This document shows, one piece after another, positions 8,120 to 14,943 of a stretch of 23,794 nt of DNA. The stretch spans positions 1 through 23,794 of the forward strand of contig CAYJLB010000031.1 in NCBI GenBank assembly GCA_964370845.1. The letters are read 5' to 3'. The stretch's first letter is position 1; each line of letters opens with the position of its first letter. The DNA is from CAYJLB01 sp964370845. GTDB taxonomy: Bacteria; Bacillota; Clostridia; Oscillospirales; Ruminococcaceae. The notes beneath the pieces are model-generated. The model was not told the origin of the DNA. It was given only the letters and a program-made list of their open reading frames with translations, and searched no databases. A program made the position numbers and the translations under genes.

Positions 8120-8955
8120 ATTCTCACTCTCACTTTAGAAATTGTAGAACAAATTAAGAAAATGCAAAGGTTAATTACAACTATAGTGCTTCCTACAGGA
8201 GTTCCATATAAAATTGAAATTACAATTCCAACAAATGCACAGAATACTGAAACTATTGAGGAAAAAATAATAACTGACTTAAAATTTTTGAATAAACGCA
8301 TTGATGAAAGGGCTGGGAATATTACAAGGGCGCTGATAAGTAATGAGCCAACTAAGTTCATTGCTACTACAATTACAGCAGCTATTGTGATTGCAATAAT
8401 TAAGTTATATAAATCTGCTTTAATTCCACTTGCTTTAGCAAAAGTTTCATCAAATGTAACTGAGAAAATTTTGTTGTAAAAAAGTAAAAAGATAATAATA
8501 ACTGAAGCAGATAAAATCACGCTTGTTATAACGTCAGTCATTGTTAGAGTTAATATTGAAGTTGAACCAAATAAAGTTGTACATACATCGCCCGCTAAGT
8601 TTGTTGAAACATTAAATACATTCATTAAGAAATATCCAACGGCAAGGGAACCTGCTGACATCATTGCAATTGCTGCATCACCATTAATTTTAGCATTTTG
8701 ACCTATTCTCAACAATAACACAGCACTAAGGGCGGTAATCGGAAAAACTAAGGCATCTTGATTTGTTACATCAAGTACAGAAGCAATTGCTATTGCTCCA
8801 AAGGCAATGTGGGAAAGTCCATCTCCAATATATGAAAATCTTTTTAGCACAAGTGTTGCGCCCAGTAATGAGGAACACAGTGCAATTAAAATCCCCACAA
8901 TAAAAGCATATACAACAAAAGGGTAAGAAAGATACTCAAGTAATGTATTAATCAT
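8116..8955 (-). CDS. znuB: Zinc ABC transporter permease
   Basis: Membrane subunit of a cluster 9 (ZnuB/MntB/AdcB type) metal-ion ABC importer, 279 aa. The protein is almost wholly hydrophobic with about eight membrane segments. It has family hallmarks such as the early GATLVLKRFSYIGDGLSHIAFG region (residues about 33-54), the GLSHIAFGAIA stretch and the late VGSLLISALVIFPALSS segment, expected near the ATPase contact. AAGGAGG precedes the ATG, and the start lies inside the last 8 nt of znuC. Manganese or iron specificity is possible for the permease alone, but the His-rich binding protein and the Fur-type regulator in the same operon favour zinc. Confidence 0.92.
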   Translation of the reverse strand: MINTLLEYLSYPFVVYAFIVGILIALCSSLLGATLVLKRFSYIGDGLSHIAFGAIAIASVLDVTNQDALVFPITALSAVLLLRIGQNAKINGDAAIAMMSAGSLAVGYFLMNVFNVSTNLAGDVCTTLFGSTSILTLTMTDVITSVILSASVIIIFLLFYNKIFSVTFDETFAKASGIKADLYNLIIAITIAAVIVVAMNLVGSLLISALVIFPALSSMRLFKNFKSVIIFSSIVSVFCAFVGIVISILYGTPVGSTIVVINLCIFLICSTISKVRVRI

Positions 8956-9625
8956 CAGCTATATCCTCCTTATAAGCATTTGCAGTTATGCAATTTACAC
9001 CGCAATTATTTAAACAAAGTACGGTGTCTGCATCAGAAATCGCCTCGTTTAAATTGTGTGTAATCATTATTATTGTTATTCCCTCTTTGTTTAGACTTTT
9101 TATTAGCTTGTAAAATTCTTTTGTTGAGCCTATATCAAGTCCAGCTGTAGGTTCGTCCAATAACAAGATTTTATCAGTTGCACAAAGAGCTCTTGCTAGT
9201 AGAACTCTTTGTTGTTGCCCTCCTGATAATTCGCTGTAACTCTTTTTTTGGAGTTCTAAAATATTAAGTTTTTCAAGCATTTTTTTAGCAAGATTTTTTT
9301 CCGCTTTATTGTAAAAAGGTCGCATTCCAACTTTGTTTAAACAACCCGAAAGAACTACCTCATAAACAGAAGCGGGAAAATCTCGTTGAACATTAGTTTG
9401 TTGAGGAAGGTAACCTACAGAATATCCCTTGATACCATTTCCTATTTCAATTGAACCTTCAATAGGTGGTAAAAGTCCTAGGATAGTTTTAATCAAAGTG
9501 CTTTTTCCAACTCCGTTTTCTCCAACAACACAAACGTATGCTCCAGCATTTATATGGAAATTAATGTTTTTTTGAATTGGTACATTGTCATATCCAACGC
9601 TAAGGTCTTTGCATATAATTTGCAT
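8948..9625 (-). CDS. znuC: Zinc ABC transporter ATP-binding protein
   Basis: Cytoplasmic ATPase that powers metal uptake through ZnuB, 225 aa. All nucleotide-binding motifs are present: Walker A GENGVGKST (35-43), Q-loop at YLPQQTN, signature LSGGQQQR (133-140), Walker B ILLLDEP (153-159), D-loop AGLD and switch His 190 in ITHN. The start has AAGAAAGGA 11 nt upstream. The C-terminal tail (CLNNCGVNCITAN) carries Cys residues in the region after the H-loop, where members of this family often have Cys or His. It follows znuA by 56 nt and overlaps znuB by 8 nt. Confidence 0.95.
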   Translation of the reverse strand: MQIICKDLSVGYDNVPIQKNINFHINAGAYVCVVGENGVGKSTLIKTILGLLPPIEGSIEIGNGIKGYSVGYLPQQTNVQRDFPASVYEVVLSGCLNKVGMRPFYNKAEKNLAKKMLEKLNILELQKKSYSELSGGQQQRVLLARALCATDKILLLDEPTAGLDIGSTKEFYKLIKSLNKEGITIIMITHNLNEAISDADTVLCLNNCGVNCITANAYKEDIADD

Positions 9626-9643
9626 AAAACAGTTATTCCTTTC

Positions 9644-9667
9644 TTGATATTTGATACTTTATATCAA
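9644..9667 (-). other. Small inverted repeat between znuA and znuC
   Basis: TTGATAT and ATATCAA, 7 nt each, flank a 10-nt loop in the 56-nt gap between znuA and znuC. A hairpin here could act as an RNA stability or processing element setting znuA apart from znuCB. It is too AT-rich and too short to call a terminator, and it may be chance. Confidence 0.3.
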
Positions 9668-9681
9668 ACTAACACCTATCA

Positions 9682-10796
9682 TTAATCTTCTAGTGCAAGT
9701 TTTATAGTTTCTAGATTTTCTTGCATATATCCGTAGTATGATGCGCCAGCTTCAATTTCATCTCTTGATACTGATTGCATAGAGTGTAAAATTAGAGTTT
9801 CGCTGTCATTATCTTCTGTGCTTGCAATAACAGTGTTAGCAAGGTCAATTAATCCATTGTCAAGAATAAGCAGTTTTTTTACATCAAGCTCATTGATTTT
9901 TTCTGCAAGGAAAGTGATTGTTTCAAAAGTAGCTTCAGTTTCAGCAGAACAACCTTGGAAAGCTGCATAATAATTAACGTCATAATCAGACATCATATAT
10001 AAAAATGGAAATCTATCAGCGAAAATTAATGTATCTCTATTTGCATTTGCAATAACAGTTTCGTATTCAGCATCTAAATCTACTAAAGTTTTAATATAGT
10101 TTGATGTATTAGTTTTGTAAACTTCTGCGTTTTCAGCATCTGTTTCTGCAACTGCATCACCAATTATTTCACAAGCAACTATAGCGTTGTTAAGTGAAAG
10201 CCAAATGTGTTNNNNNNNNNNTCATCATCGTGTATATGTGCGTGCGCATCGTGGTCATGGGAGTCGGCCTCATCGTGAGTATGCTCGTCTTCCTCATGAG
10301 TATGTTCATCTTCGTCGTGAGTATGCTCATCTTCGTCATGAGAATGCTCATCTTCATCGTGACTATGTCCGTCAATTTGCATACCTTCAACAGTTTCTTC
10401 AGCTTTAACTGAATCACCTAAACTTTCCATTATATTAACAGCAGTGAAGTTTTCATTAGTTGGTTGTGCAATTACATCAGCAACCCAATCGTGGGAATGC
10501 CCACCATTATAAATGAATAAATCAGCAGAAGTTATTGTTGTTATATCTTGTACACTTGGTTCATAACTGTGCATATCAAGCCCTGAATCTAAAAGTAAAG
10601 TTACATCAAAATTCTCATTATTTTCCCCTAAAATTTCCATTACCCAGTCATATTCGTGGAAAGTGGAAGTAACTATACTTAATTTTTCATCTTGTGATGA
10701 TTGGGAGTTTACGTTATCTGAGGTTGTTGTGTTTCCACAAGCGGTTAATAACATAGCCCCTACAAGTGCCACTGTGATAATAATTTTTTTCTTCAT
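9682..10796 (-). CDS. znuA: Zinc-binding lipoprotein of the ABC importer (interrupted by assembly gap)
   Basis: Extracytoplasmic zinc-binding protein of the cluster 9 (TroA/ZnuA) fold that delivers zinc to ZnuB. The signal peptide ends in lipobox LLTAC (Cys 20). The N-lobe holds DMHSYEPS with ligand candidate His 76, and GGHSHDWV. Residues 144-190 are a His/Asp/Glu-rich loop with five 7-residue repeats. After 10 N the C-lobe resumes as HIWLSLNNA (expected second His ligand), then LIFADRFPFLY, NYYAAFQGCSAETEATF (metal-site region) and ends LALED. In the sequence as given, the 10 N place the halves in different frames. The true missing length should be 2 modulo 3, so this is an assembly artefact rather than a pseudogene. 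AGAAAGGA lies 11 nt before the ATG. Total length is about 366 aa plus the gap. Confidence 0.93.
10212..10221. other. Assembly gap (10 N) inside znuA
   Basis: Ten N join two pieces of znuA directly after the His-rich tandem repeat, a place where short reads collapse. The C-lobe reading frame (HIWLSLNNA) would be restored by a gap whose length is 2 modulo 3, so 10 is a placeholder and not a measured length. Confidence 0.97.
10263..10367 (-). repeat. Five tandem 21-bp repeats encoding a His/acid-rich metal loop
   Basis: Five consecutive 21-bp units in znuA encode H-S/T-H-(D/E)-E-(D/A)-(E/D), that is HSHDEDE twice, HTHDEDE, HTHEEDE and HTHDEAD. Units differ mostly at synonymous positions. The His-rich stretch continues unrepeated as SHDHDAHAHIHDD up to the gap. 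In ZnuA proteins such loops bind extra zinc and are thought to help capture it. Copy number may vary between strains, and the neighbouring N gap may hide further units. Confidence 0.93.
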
Positions 10797-10832
10797 TAAA
10801 AGTCCAGTCCTTTCTAGTCATAACAATTTTAG

Positions 10833-11234
10833 TTATTTTGTGTTAATTTGCGAACAATTTTCACATTTGCCATATAAAAATGCTCCAGAATGATTAATTG
10901 AAAAATTATGTTCGTCATTTGCAATCCCAATTAACATATTTGAAATATGCTTGTTTAAGTGATAGATATTGTCGCAACTCTCACATTTTAAATGAATAAT
11001 TCCAACACAGCTATCAGGGTCAACATAATGATAAACTGCTTCAGAACGACCCTTTTCAGCAATTTTGCAAATCAATCCTTCTTTTTCCATATCTTTGAGA
11101 TTTCGATAAATCGCACTAATGCTTATATCCTCATCTTTAAATTCGCTTAAAATATCAGTAGCGGAAAAAGAATGATGATGATTGTTTTTGAAAAGGTTTA
11201 ATAATTTTTGACGTTGTTCGGTTTGGTATTTCAT
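10833..11234 (-). CDS. zur: Fur-family metalloregulator, probable Zur
   Basis: Cytoplasmic transcription repressor expected to sense zinc and shut off the operon it heads. The chosen start is the ATG at 11234 (133 aa), with AAAGGA 11 nt upstream; the frame is open further upstream but would run into the promoter. The N-terminal winged helix covers about residues 5-75, with recognition-helix region ISISAIYRNL. The dimerisation domain follows with IIHLKCESC (Cys 84, 87) and KCENC (Cys 124, 127), the paired CxxC motifs of the structural zinc site. HHH at 19-21 and His 81, 92 and 109 are possible sensing ligands. It lies 36 nt before znuA on the same transcript. PerR or Fur is possible by sequence; zur is preferred from the location. 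Confidence 0.85.
   Translation of the reverse strand: MKYQTEQRQKLLNLFKNNHHHSFSATDILSEFKDEDISISAIYRNLKDMEKEGLICKIAEKGRSEAVYHYVDPDSCVGIIHLKCESCDNIYHLNKHISNMLIGIANDEHNFSINHSGAFLYGKCENCSQINTK
10848..10864. promoter_or_regulatory. Possible second Zur-type box in the 3' end of zur
   Basis: TTGCGAACAATTTTCAC matches the candidate operator at 11266-11282 at 14 of 17 positions and lies about 50 bp upstream of the znuA start. It falls in the codons of the conserved CENC motif, so protein constraint could explain part of the match. Confidence 0.25.
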
Positions 11235-11265
11235 TATTTTTTCTTTCCTTTGTGTAAATTTAAAT

Positions 11266-11282
11266 TTGCGAACCATTTGCAA
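11266..11282. promoter_or_regulatory. Candidate Zur operator over the transcription start
   Basis: TTGCGAA-CCA-TTTGCAA is an inverted repeat of two 7-bp arms with one mismatch, centred a few bases downstream of the -10 element of the minus-strand promoter. That is where a repressor would block initiation. Autoregulation by the adjacent Fur-family protein is inferred from position and symmetry; the sequence is not the Bacillus subtilis Zur box that I know. Confidence 0.55.
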
Positions 11283-11286
11283 TTTA

Positions 11287-11315
11287 ATTATATCATTGGG
11301 TTAAAGCGTTGTCAA
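11287..11315 (-). promoter_or_regulatory. Promoter of the zur-znuACB operon
   Basis: On the minus strand a perfect TTGACA (11315-11310), a 17-nt spacer and a perfect TATAAT (11292-11287) form a consensus sigma-A promoter. It lies about 50 nt before the zur start codon, and no other strong promoter is visible before the downstream genes. Confidence 0.9.
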
Positions 11316-11324
11316 TATACAAAG

Positions 11325-11348
11325 TTAGAAATAACTAACTATTTCTAA
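11325..11348. repeat. Perfect 9-bp inverted repeat upstream of the zur promoter
   Basis: TTAGAAATA and TATTTCTAA flank ACTAAC. The element starts 10 bp upstream of the zur -35 box and lies about 65 bp before the divergent promoter at 11415. It has no T tract that would make a terminator, so a protein-binding site for either divergent gene is the more likely role. Confidence 0.55.
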
Positions 11349-11414
11349 TATTTGTTACTTCTTAACATAAATTTTCATATTAAAATTATTTATTTATGAT
11401 TTTTTTGTAATAGA

Positions 11415-11443
11415 TTGACAGTTTATTTGTAATATGGTAAAAT
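11415..11443 (+). promoter_or_regulatory. Promoter of the zinc-ribbon membrane protein gene
   Basis: TTGACA (11415-11420), a 17-nt spacer and TAAAAT (11438-11443) precede the gene at 11494. With the zur promoter it forms a divergent intergenic region of about 260 bp, which otherwise holds the operator and inverted repeat listed here. Confidence 0.8.
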
Positions 11444-11493
11444 TATAAGTAAGTTTGTAATAAATTAAATTTTTTATTAAAAAGGAGAAAATT

Positions 11494-12249
11494 ATGATTT
11501 GTAGTAAATGTCAAGCTCTTAACGATGAGTCAAGCGAAGTTTGTTACAATTGTGGGACAACTCTTGAGAAAAAAGTCGCGAAAAAAAGTATAAATCCATT
11601 CAAAAAAGTAGATGTGAATTTACCTAAAAAAACTTTACTCATTTTAATTGGTATAGCATTAGTTGTGATTATTGTTGTGGTTACGGTGGTTTCTGTATTA
11701 AATAATATTGAGGAAAATAGAGGGTTTAACCTTGCTAAGGATTTAAGCCAGAGTGTTGGAGAAACTGATATTTTTGCTGTTGCTGAGAAAAATGATATTT
11801 ATTTTGAAACTAAGTCTGTTAGTAGCGAAATTAATACTATGGCTGATGCGAAGTATCTTTATGAATCGGACAGAGTTATTACAGTTGACGGAGTGAAAGT
11901 GCCGACTTGGATAATAAAAGTTGACCTTTTAGATGAAAAAATTGCCTATGTTTATTATCGCGATTACACTGTGCAAGATGCAAATTATAAAGGTGTAAAA
12001 GTTAATGAACCAATAAGCACTTTAAAAGTTGAAATCGGGCAAAAATTAAGCGAAGTAAATGATATTTTTGGAATAAAACCAATTTCTGTAAAATACTTTG
12101 AAACTTATACTGAATATTTATTTAATTATTACTATATAAATGAAGCAGGGGACGAGCAAGAACATAGTTTTAAAGTAACTTTTGACGAAGAAATGTTAGT
12201 GTCGGATTATTATGAATACGACCTTACAGTTAATGATAATATTAAATAA
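11494..12249 (+). CDS. Zinc-ribbon, single-pass membrane protein of unknown function
   Basis: 251 aa. An N-terminal zinc ribbon has CxxC pairs at Cys 3/6 and Cys 17/20. It is followed by a basic linker, one membrane helix at about 46-69, and a C-terminal domain of about 180 residues that would lie outside the cell (zinc ribbon in, domain out, by the positive-inside rule). The outer domain is rich in Tyr, Asp and Glu and alternates beta strands; I do not recognise its fold. AAAAGGAGAA precedes the ATG. It is a single-gene unit with its own promoter and terminator. Such DUF-like zinc_ribbon/TM proteins are common in clostridia, and no function is known to me. Proximity to the zinc operon could be coincidence. 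Confidence 0.85.
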   Translation: MICSKCQALNDESSEVCYNCGTTLEKKVAKKSINPFKKVDVNLPKKTLLILIGIALVVIIVVVTVVSVLNNIEENRGFNLAKDLSQSVGETDIFAVAEKNDIYFETKSVSSEINTMADAKYLYESDRVITVDGVKVPTWIIKVDLLDEKIAYVYYRDYTVQDANYKGVKVNEPISTLKVEIGQKLSEVNDIFGIKPISVKYFETYTEYLFNYYYINEAGDEQEHSFKVTFDEEMLVSDYYEYDLTVNDNIK

Positions 12250-12254
12250 AAAAG

Positions 12255-12308
12255 TGGCTGAAACAAAAACCTATAATAAAGTTTTTGTTTCAGCCATATT
12301 TGATTTTT
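12255..12308. terminator. Bidirectional intrinsic terminator between convergent zinc-ribbon genes
   Basis: A perfect 16-bp stem (TGGCTGAAACAAAAAC with its complement, 12255-12270 and 12281-12296) has a 10-nt loop and is followed by a T-rich tail. An A run before the stem serves as the U tract on the minus strand, so it can end both convergent genes. Confidence 0.92.
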
Positions 12309-12315
12309 TCTTAAG

Positions 12316-12669
12316 TTAAATAAATTGTTGATAAAAAAGTAATGTAATGGACACAGCAAGTACAATTATATTAACTGCAACGGTGAAAATACAATCATTT
12401 TTCCTATTATTTTTATAAGTAAAAAAAAGACTTGAAAGTGCGAAAGGGAAGGATAGATATGTTGTATCATTAAATACAATTATCTGAAAATACATAAAGC
12501 AAACGAAAATTACTCCCATAACCATAAGGAAAAAACTTGGCGAAAAGGAATGTTTTTTCACTTCTGTGTTACGAGTGTAGTATATTTCGGGTAACTCCTT
12601 ACCACAAAATATGCAGAAGTTACTGCAATATAAAGCATCTCTACCACAATGTGGACATCTTTTTGCCAT
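12316..12669 (-). CDS. Small zinc-ribbon membrane protein of unknown function
   Basis: 117 aa from the ATG at 12669, chosen because AGAAAGGACGG sits 8 nt upstream; an open extension upstream lacks a ribosome binding site. The N-terminal zinc ribbon has Cys 5/8 and Cys 19/22 with an extra Cys at 15 (RCPHCGRDALYCSNFCIFC). Three hydrophobic segments follow at about 43-65, 70-84 and 93-113. The C-terminus is short. No family is recognised beyond the zinc_ribbon_2 type. It converges on the other zinc-ribbon gene and shares its terminator. The two proteins share only the ribbon, not the rest. Confidence 0.8.
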   Translation of the reverse strand: MAKRCPHCGRDALYCSNFCIFCGKELPEIYYTRNTEVKKHSFSPSFFLMVMGVIFVCFMYFQIIVFNDTTYLSFPFALSSLFFTYKNNRKNDCIFTVAVNIIVLAVSITLLFYQQFI

Positions 12670-12740
12670 AAAATCCGTCCTTTCTGTTTGTAATTTTAAA
12701 ACAAATAAAAAGTTACTTAAATCATACATATATTACTTTA

Positions 12741-12749
12741 ATTATATCA
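12741..12749 (-). promoter_or_regulatory. Extended -10 promoter element for the small zinc-ribbon gene
   Basis: On the minus strand TGATATAAT forms an extended -10 about 72 nt upstream of the ATG at 12669. No good -35 is visible at 16-18 nt, which the TG extension may compensate. Confidence 0.5.
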
Positions 12750-12839
12750 TATTAATTAAAATTTTTGATGAACTTTTTGTTAATAAATATAAATATTTTA
12801 ATGAATTTTATATAATCGAGTACTATTTTTTAAATATAC

Positions 12840-12868
12840 TTGTAATATTTATATTTATATGGTAATAT
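12840..12868 (+). promoter_or_regulatory. Possible promoter of the CPBP protease gene
   Basis: TTGTAA (12840-12845), a 17-nt spacer and TAATAT (12863-12868) lie about 47 nt before the GTG start. The whole 185-bp intergenic stretch (12730-12914) is extremely AT-rich, so the match may be partly chance. Nothing else is seen there. Confidence 0.4.
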
Positions 12869-12914
12869 CAATTTAAATATGATTTTATAGTTTTTTTGAA
12901 AGGACGGATAAATT

Positions 12915-13931
12915 GTGAATTTTTTTGTTGATAATTCTTCTAAAAAAATGTTTCAAAGTGCATCTACAGCGGGCTTTGCAATTTTTTTATTTTATATTTT
13001 ACCCTATGTTTTTTCCTATTATTTTGGAGAGCAAATTGGACTTCTTTTTGCAAGCCTTACTTTTGAGGAGCAACTGTTTTTCGACGGTGCTTTGCAAATA
13101 GGATTTTTGTTGATTTCTGTGGGCTTGGCATGTTTTATATTTAAGTTTGATTTTTTCTCAATATTTAAATTGCGTGGAATTACAAAAGATGAAGACAATC
13201 CTTATATTTTCAACAAGGGTAGCAGTATCGCCATTTTTCTTTTTTTCGGGCTCCCCATAATGTATTTTCTTAACCTTGCGAGCGGAACAATTTCCCAACA
13301 AATAACCGCTCTTTTTGAAGGTGGAGGGATTTATGTCCCCGAAGTGGATATATCAGTGCAAAATACAAGCACTTATCATATGGCGTTATATTTGGTGAGA
13401 ATTAGTGTTATGGCACCTTTGATTGAAGAAATCTTAATCCGTGGTATTGTATTAAAAGCGTTGTTGCCTTTTGGGAGCAAAATTGCAATTTTTGTGTCAG
13501 CATTAATGTTTGGTTTAGTCCACGGGAATATTGGGCAAGCTGTGGCTGCACTAGTGATAGGAATTGCTTTTGGATATATTACTGTTAAAACTAAGTCCAT
13601 TTATCCGGCAATAATTCTACACGCAATAAATAATTTAATTGCTGGACTGGGAAGTTATTTTATTATAAGCGAGAGTATGAGTGTTCCTTCAACGATATAC
13701 GTTTTTGTAACATTTACCCTAATTGTAAGCGGTGGAATTTTCTTTTTGGGTGGTGCAATAACTTATATTGTAAAAAAACTTTTGAAGAAAAATTCAAGCT
13801 TGTTTATTTATGAAACTAATAGCGAACCTTTGTCAAAAAGGCTTACATTTGTTATGTTAAATCCTTTTATTGTCCTTTATTTTGTGTTTAATATTGCAAT
13901 GTTTATTTACTCATTTTTTCTAATAAATTAG
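12915..13931 (+). CDS. CPBP-family intramembrane glutamic-type protease
   Basis: 338 aa polytopic membrane protein with about eight hydrophobic segments and the three Abi/CPBP motifs: EEILIRG (Glu 171-172 and Arg 176), FGLVHGN (His 203) and LHAINN (His 236, Asn 240). These residues form the active site in the Rce1-like family, whose members cleave prenylated proteins in eukaryotes and process or protect against small peptides in some bacteria. The GTG at 12915 has GAAAGGA 10 nt upstream. It stands alone between a promoter and a terminator, with no bacteriocin genes nearby, so the substrate is unknown. The N-terminal third is an accessory membrane region common in clostridial homologues. Confidence 0.9.
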   Translation: MNFFVDNSSKKMFQSASTAGFAIFLFYILPYVFSYYFGEQIGLLFASLTFEEQLFFDGALQIGFLLISVGLACFIFKFDFFSIFKLRGITKDEDNPYIFNKGSSIAIFLFFGLPIMYFLNLASGTISQQITALFEGGGIYVPEVDISVQNTSTYHMALYLVRISVMAPLIEEILIRGIVLKALLPFGSKIAIFVSALMFGLVHGNIGQAVAALVIGIAFGYITVKTKSIYPAIILHAINNLIAGLGSYFIISESMSVPSTIYVFVTFTLIVSGGIFFLGGAITYIVKKLLKKNSSLFIYETNSEPLSKRLTFVMLNPFIVLYFVFNIAMFIYSFFLIN

Positions 13932-13952
13932 TCTTGATTAATAAAAAAATAT

Positions 13953-13993
13953 AAATATAGAGCAATTTTGTGTGAATTGTTCTATATTTTTTT
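13953..13993 (+). terminator. Intrinsic terminator of the CPBP protease gene
   Basis: A 15-bp stem with one G-U pair (13953-13967 and 13975-13989) and a 7-nt loop ends in a run of T. The stem is AT-rich but long. It separates the protease gene from the B6 unit. Confidence 0.85.
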
Positions 13994-14012
13994 AGTTTGG
14001 TGTAGTAAAGGC

Positions 14013-14041
14013 TTGAATTTTGTTCTTTTTTCATTTATTAT
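14013..14041 (+). promoter_or_regulatory. Promoter of the vitamin B6 unit
   Basis: TTGAAT (14013-14018), a 17-nt spacer and TATTAT (14036-14041) precede the kinase start codon by about 30 nt. The leader is too short for a riboswitch. Confidence 0.65.
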
Positions 14042-14070
14042 TAAATCTAAGTAAAAAGGAGGGGAATGTT

Positions 14071-14919
14071 TTGAAAGTAAAAAACGTTACAAAAGTAGCT
14101 TGTATAAATGATATTTCAGGGATAGGAAGATGTTCGCTTACTATTGCAATTCCTGTGCTTTCCGTTTTAGGTGTGCAAGCTTGCCCTGTTCCTACGGCGG
14201 TTTTATCTTGTCATACTGGATTTGACAAATTCTTTTTCAGAGATATGACGGGAGATTTAACTGCTTACTTAAAAGATTGGAATGATAAAAAAATTAGTTT
14301 TGATGCAGTTTATAGCGGGTTTTTAGGCTCGTTTGAACAAGTTGTAATTACAAAAGATTTTATCGTTTCACAAAAAAAAATAAACCCTAAAACTATTGCT
14401 GTTGTGGACACTGTTATGGGGGATAATGGCAAAATTTATTCTACCTACACAAAAGAAATGTGTGAGGGAATGAAAGAATTAGTCGCAGTTTCTGACGTTA
14501 TAACACCAAATGTTACCGAAGCTTGTTACTTGACGGATACTGAATACAGCGGTGAAGATATTTCTATAGAAAAAGCTGTTGAAATTATCCAAAAGCTAGT
14601 TGGAATGGGTGGAAAATCTATTGTTATAACAGGGATTTGCGGTGGAGAAAATCTTTATAACTTAGTTTATGATAAAGGTGAAATTTTCAAAAGCGAAATA
14701 AAAAGGACAAAAAGTTATGCTGGGACAGGGGATTTATTTGCCTCTTGCTTAACTGGTTTGCTTATGAGAGGGTACAGTCTTAGTAATTCAGTGGAAATTG
14801 TATCGAAATTTATATATGAAGTTCTTGAAAATACGATTGAAATGAATAAAAATGAGCTTGAGGGAATATTTTTTGAGCCGTTATTAGGGAAACTTGCGGT
14901 CCCTGAAATATATTTATAA
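14071..14919 (+). CDS. Pyridoxal/pyridoxamine kinase (PdxK/PdxY type)
   Basis: Cytoplasmic ribokinase-fold kinase that phosphorylates B6 vitamers for pyridoxal phosphate salvage. The TTG at 14071 (282 aa) is chosen because AAGGAGGGG lies 6 nt upstream; an ATG a few bases earlier meets a stop at once, and the longer in-frame extension overlaps the promoter. Motifs are INDISGIGRCSL at the N-terminus (substrate Ser and Gly loop), PTAVLSCHTG, VDTVMGDNGKIY, ITPNVTEA and the anion-hole motif AGTGDLFA with catalytic Asp 221. The family usually has DPVMGD where this protein has DTVMGD, a small deviation. It is 24 nt before an ECF S component, which supports vitamin salvage. ThiD-like hydroxymethylpyrimidine kinase is the alternative. 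Confidence 0.88.
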   Translation: MKVKNVTKVACINDISGIGRCSLTIAIPVLSVLGVQACPVPTAVLSCHTGFDKFFFRDMTGDLTAYLKDWNDKKISFDAVYSGFLGSFEQVVITKDFIVSQKKINPKTIAVVDTVMGDNGKIYSTYTKEMCEGMKELVAVSDVITPNVTEACYLTDTEYSGEDISIEKAVEIIQKLVGMGGKSIVITGICGGENLYNLVYDKGEIFKSEIKRTKSYAGTGDLFASCLTGLLMRGYSLSNSVEIVSKFIYEVLENTIEMNKNELEGIFFEPLLGKLAVPEIYL

Positions 14920-14943
14920 TTAAAATTAGAAGGAGAGAACAGA

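Noticed and set aside
7869..8138. Plus-strand open frame antisense to the lipoprotein gene
   Set aside because: It is a mirror of the lipoprotein coding sequence. The minus-strand frame has a lipobox, an ATGA coupling and codon use that fit a real gene.
8162..8479. Plus-strand open frame of 105 codons antisense to znuB
   Set aside because: It lies wholly inside the conserved permease gene and has no ribosome binding site or recognisable motif.
9682..9996. A separate 104-aa gene downstream of a truncated znuA
   Set aside because: The frame continues upstream of this ATG to the gap with conserved ZnuA sequence (HIWLSLNNA to LIFADRFPFLY), so it is the C-lobe of the same gene.
10263..10367. Short regular repeats that could suggest a CRISPR array
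   Set aside because: The units are contiguous without spacers and are coding, in frame with znuA.
10187..10417. Several open frames on both strands across the His-rich repeat and N gap
   Set aside because: They arise because the 21-bp repeats leave all frames open and N codons read as X. The conserved ZnuA frame explains the region.
12611..12865. Plus-strand open frame across the zinc-ribbon gene start and the AT-rich gap
   Set aside because: Composition is driven by AT-rich DNA (runs of Tyr, Ile, Phe), and there is no ribosome binding site.
11494..13931. Insertion sequence, prophage or defence island around the CPBP protease
   Set aside because: No transposase, integrase, terminal repeats or nuclease genes are visible, and each gene has its own ordinary promoter or terminator.
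14041..14070. Riboswitch in front of the vitamin B6 unit
   Set aside because: The leader from the likely transcription start to the TTG codon is only about 25 nt, with no room for an aptamer.
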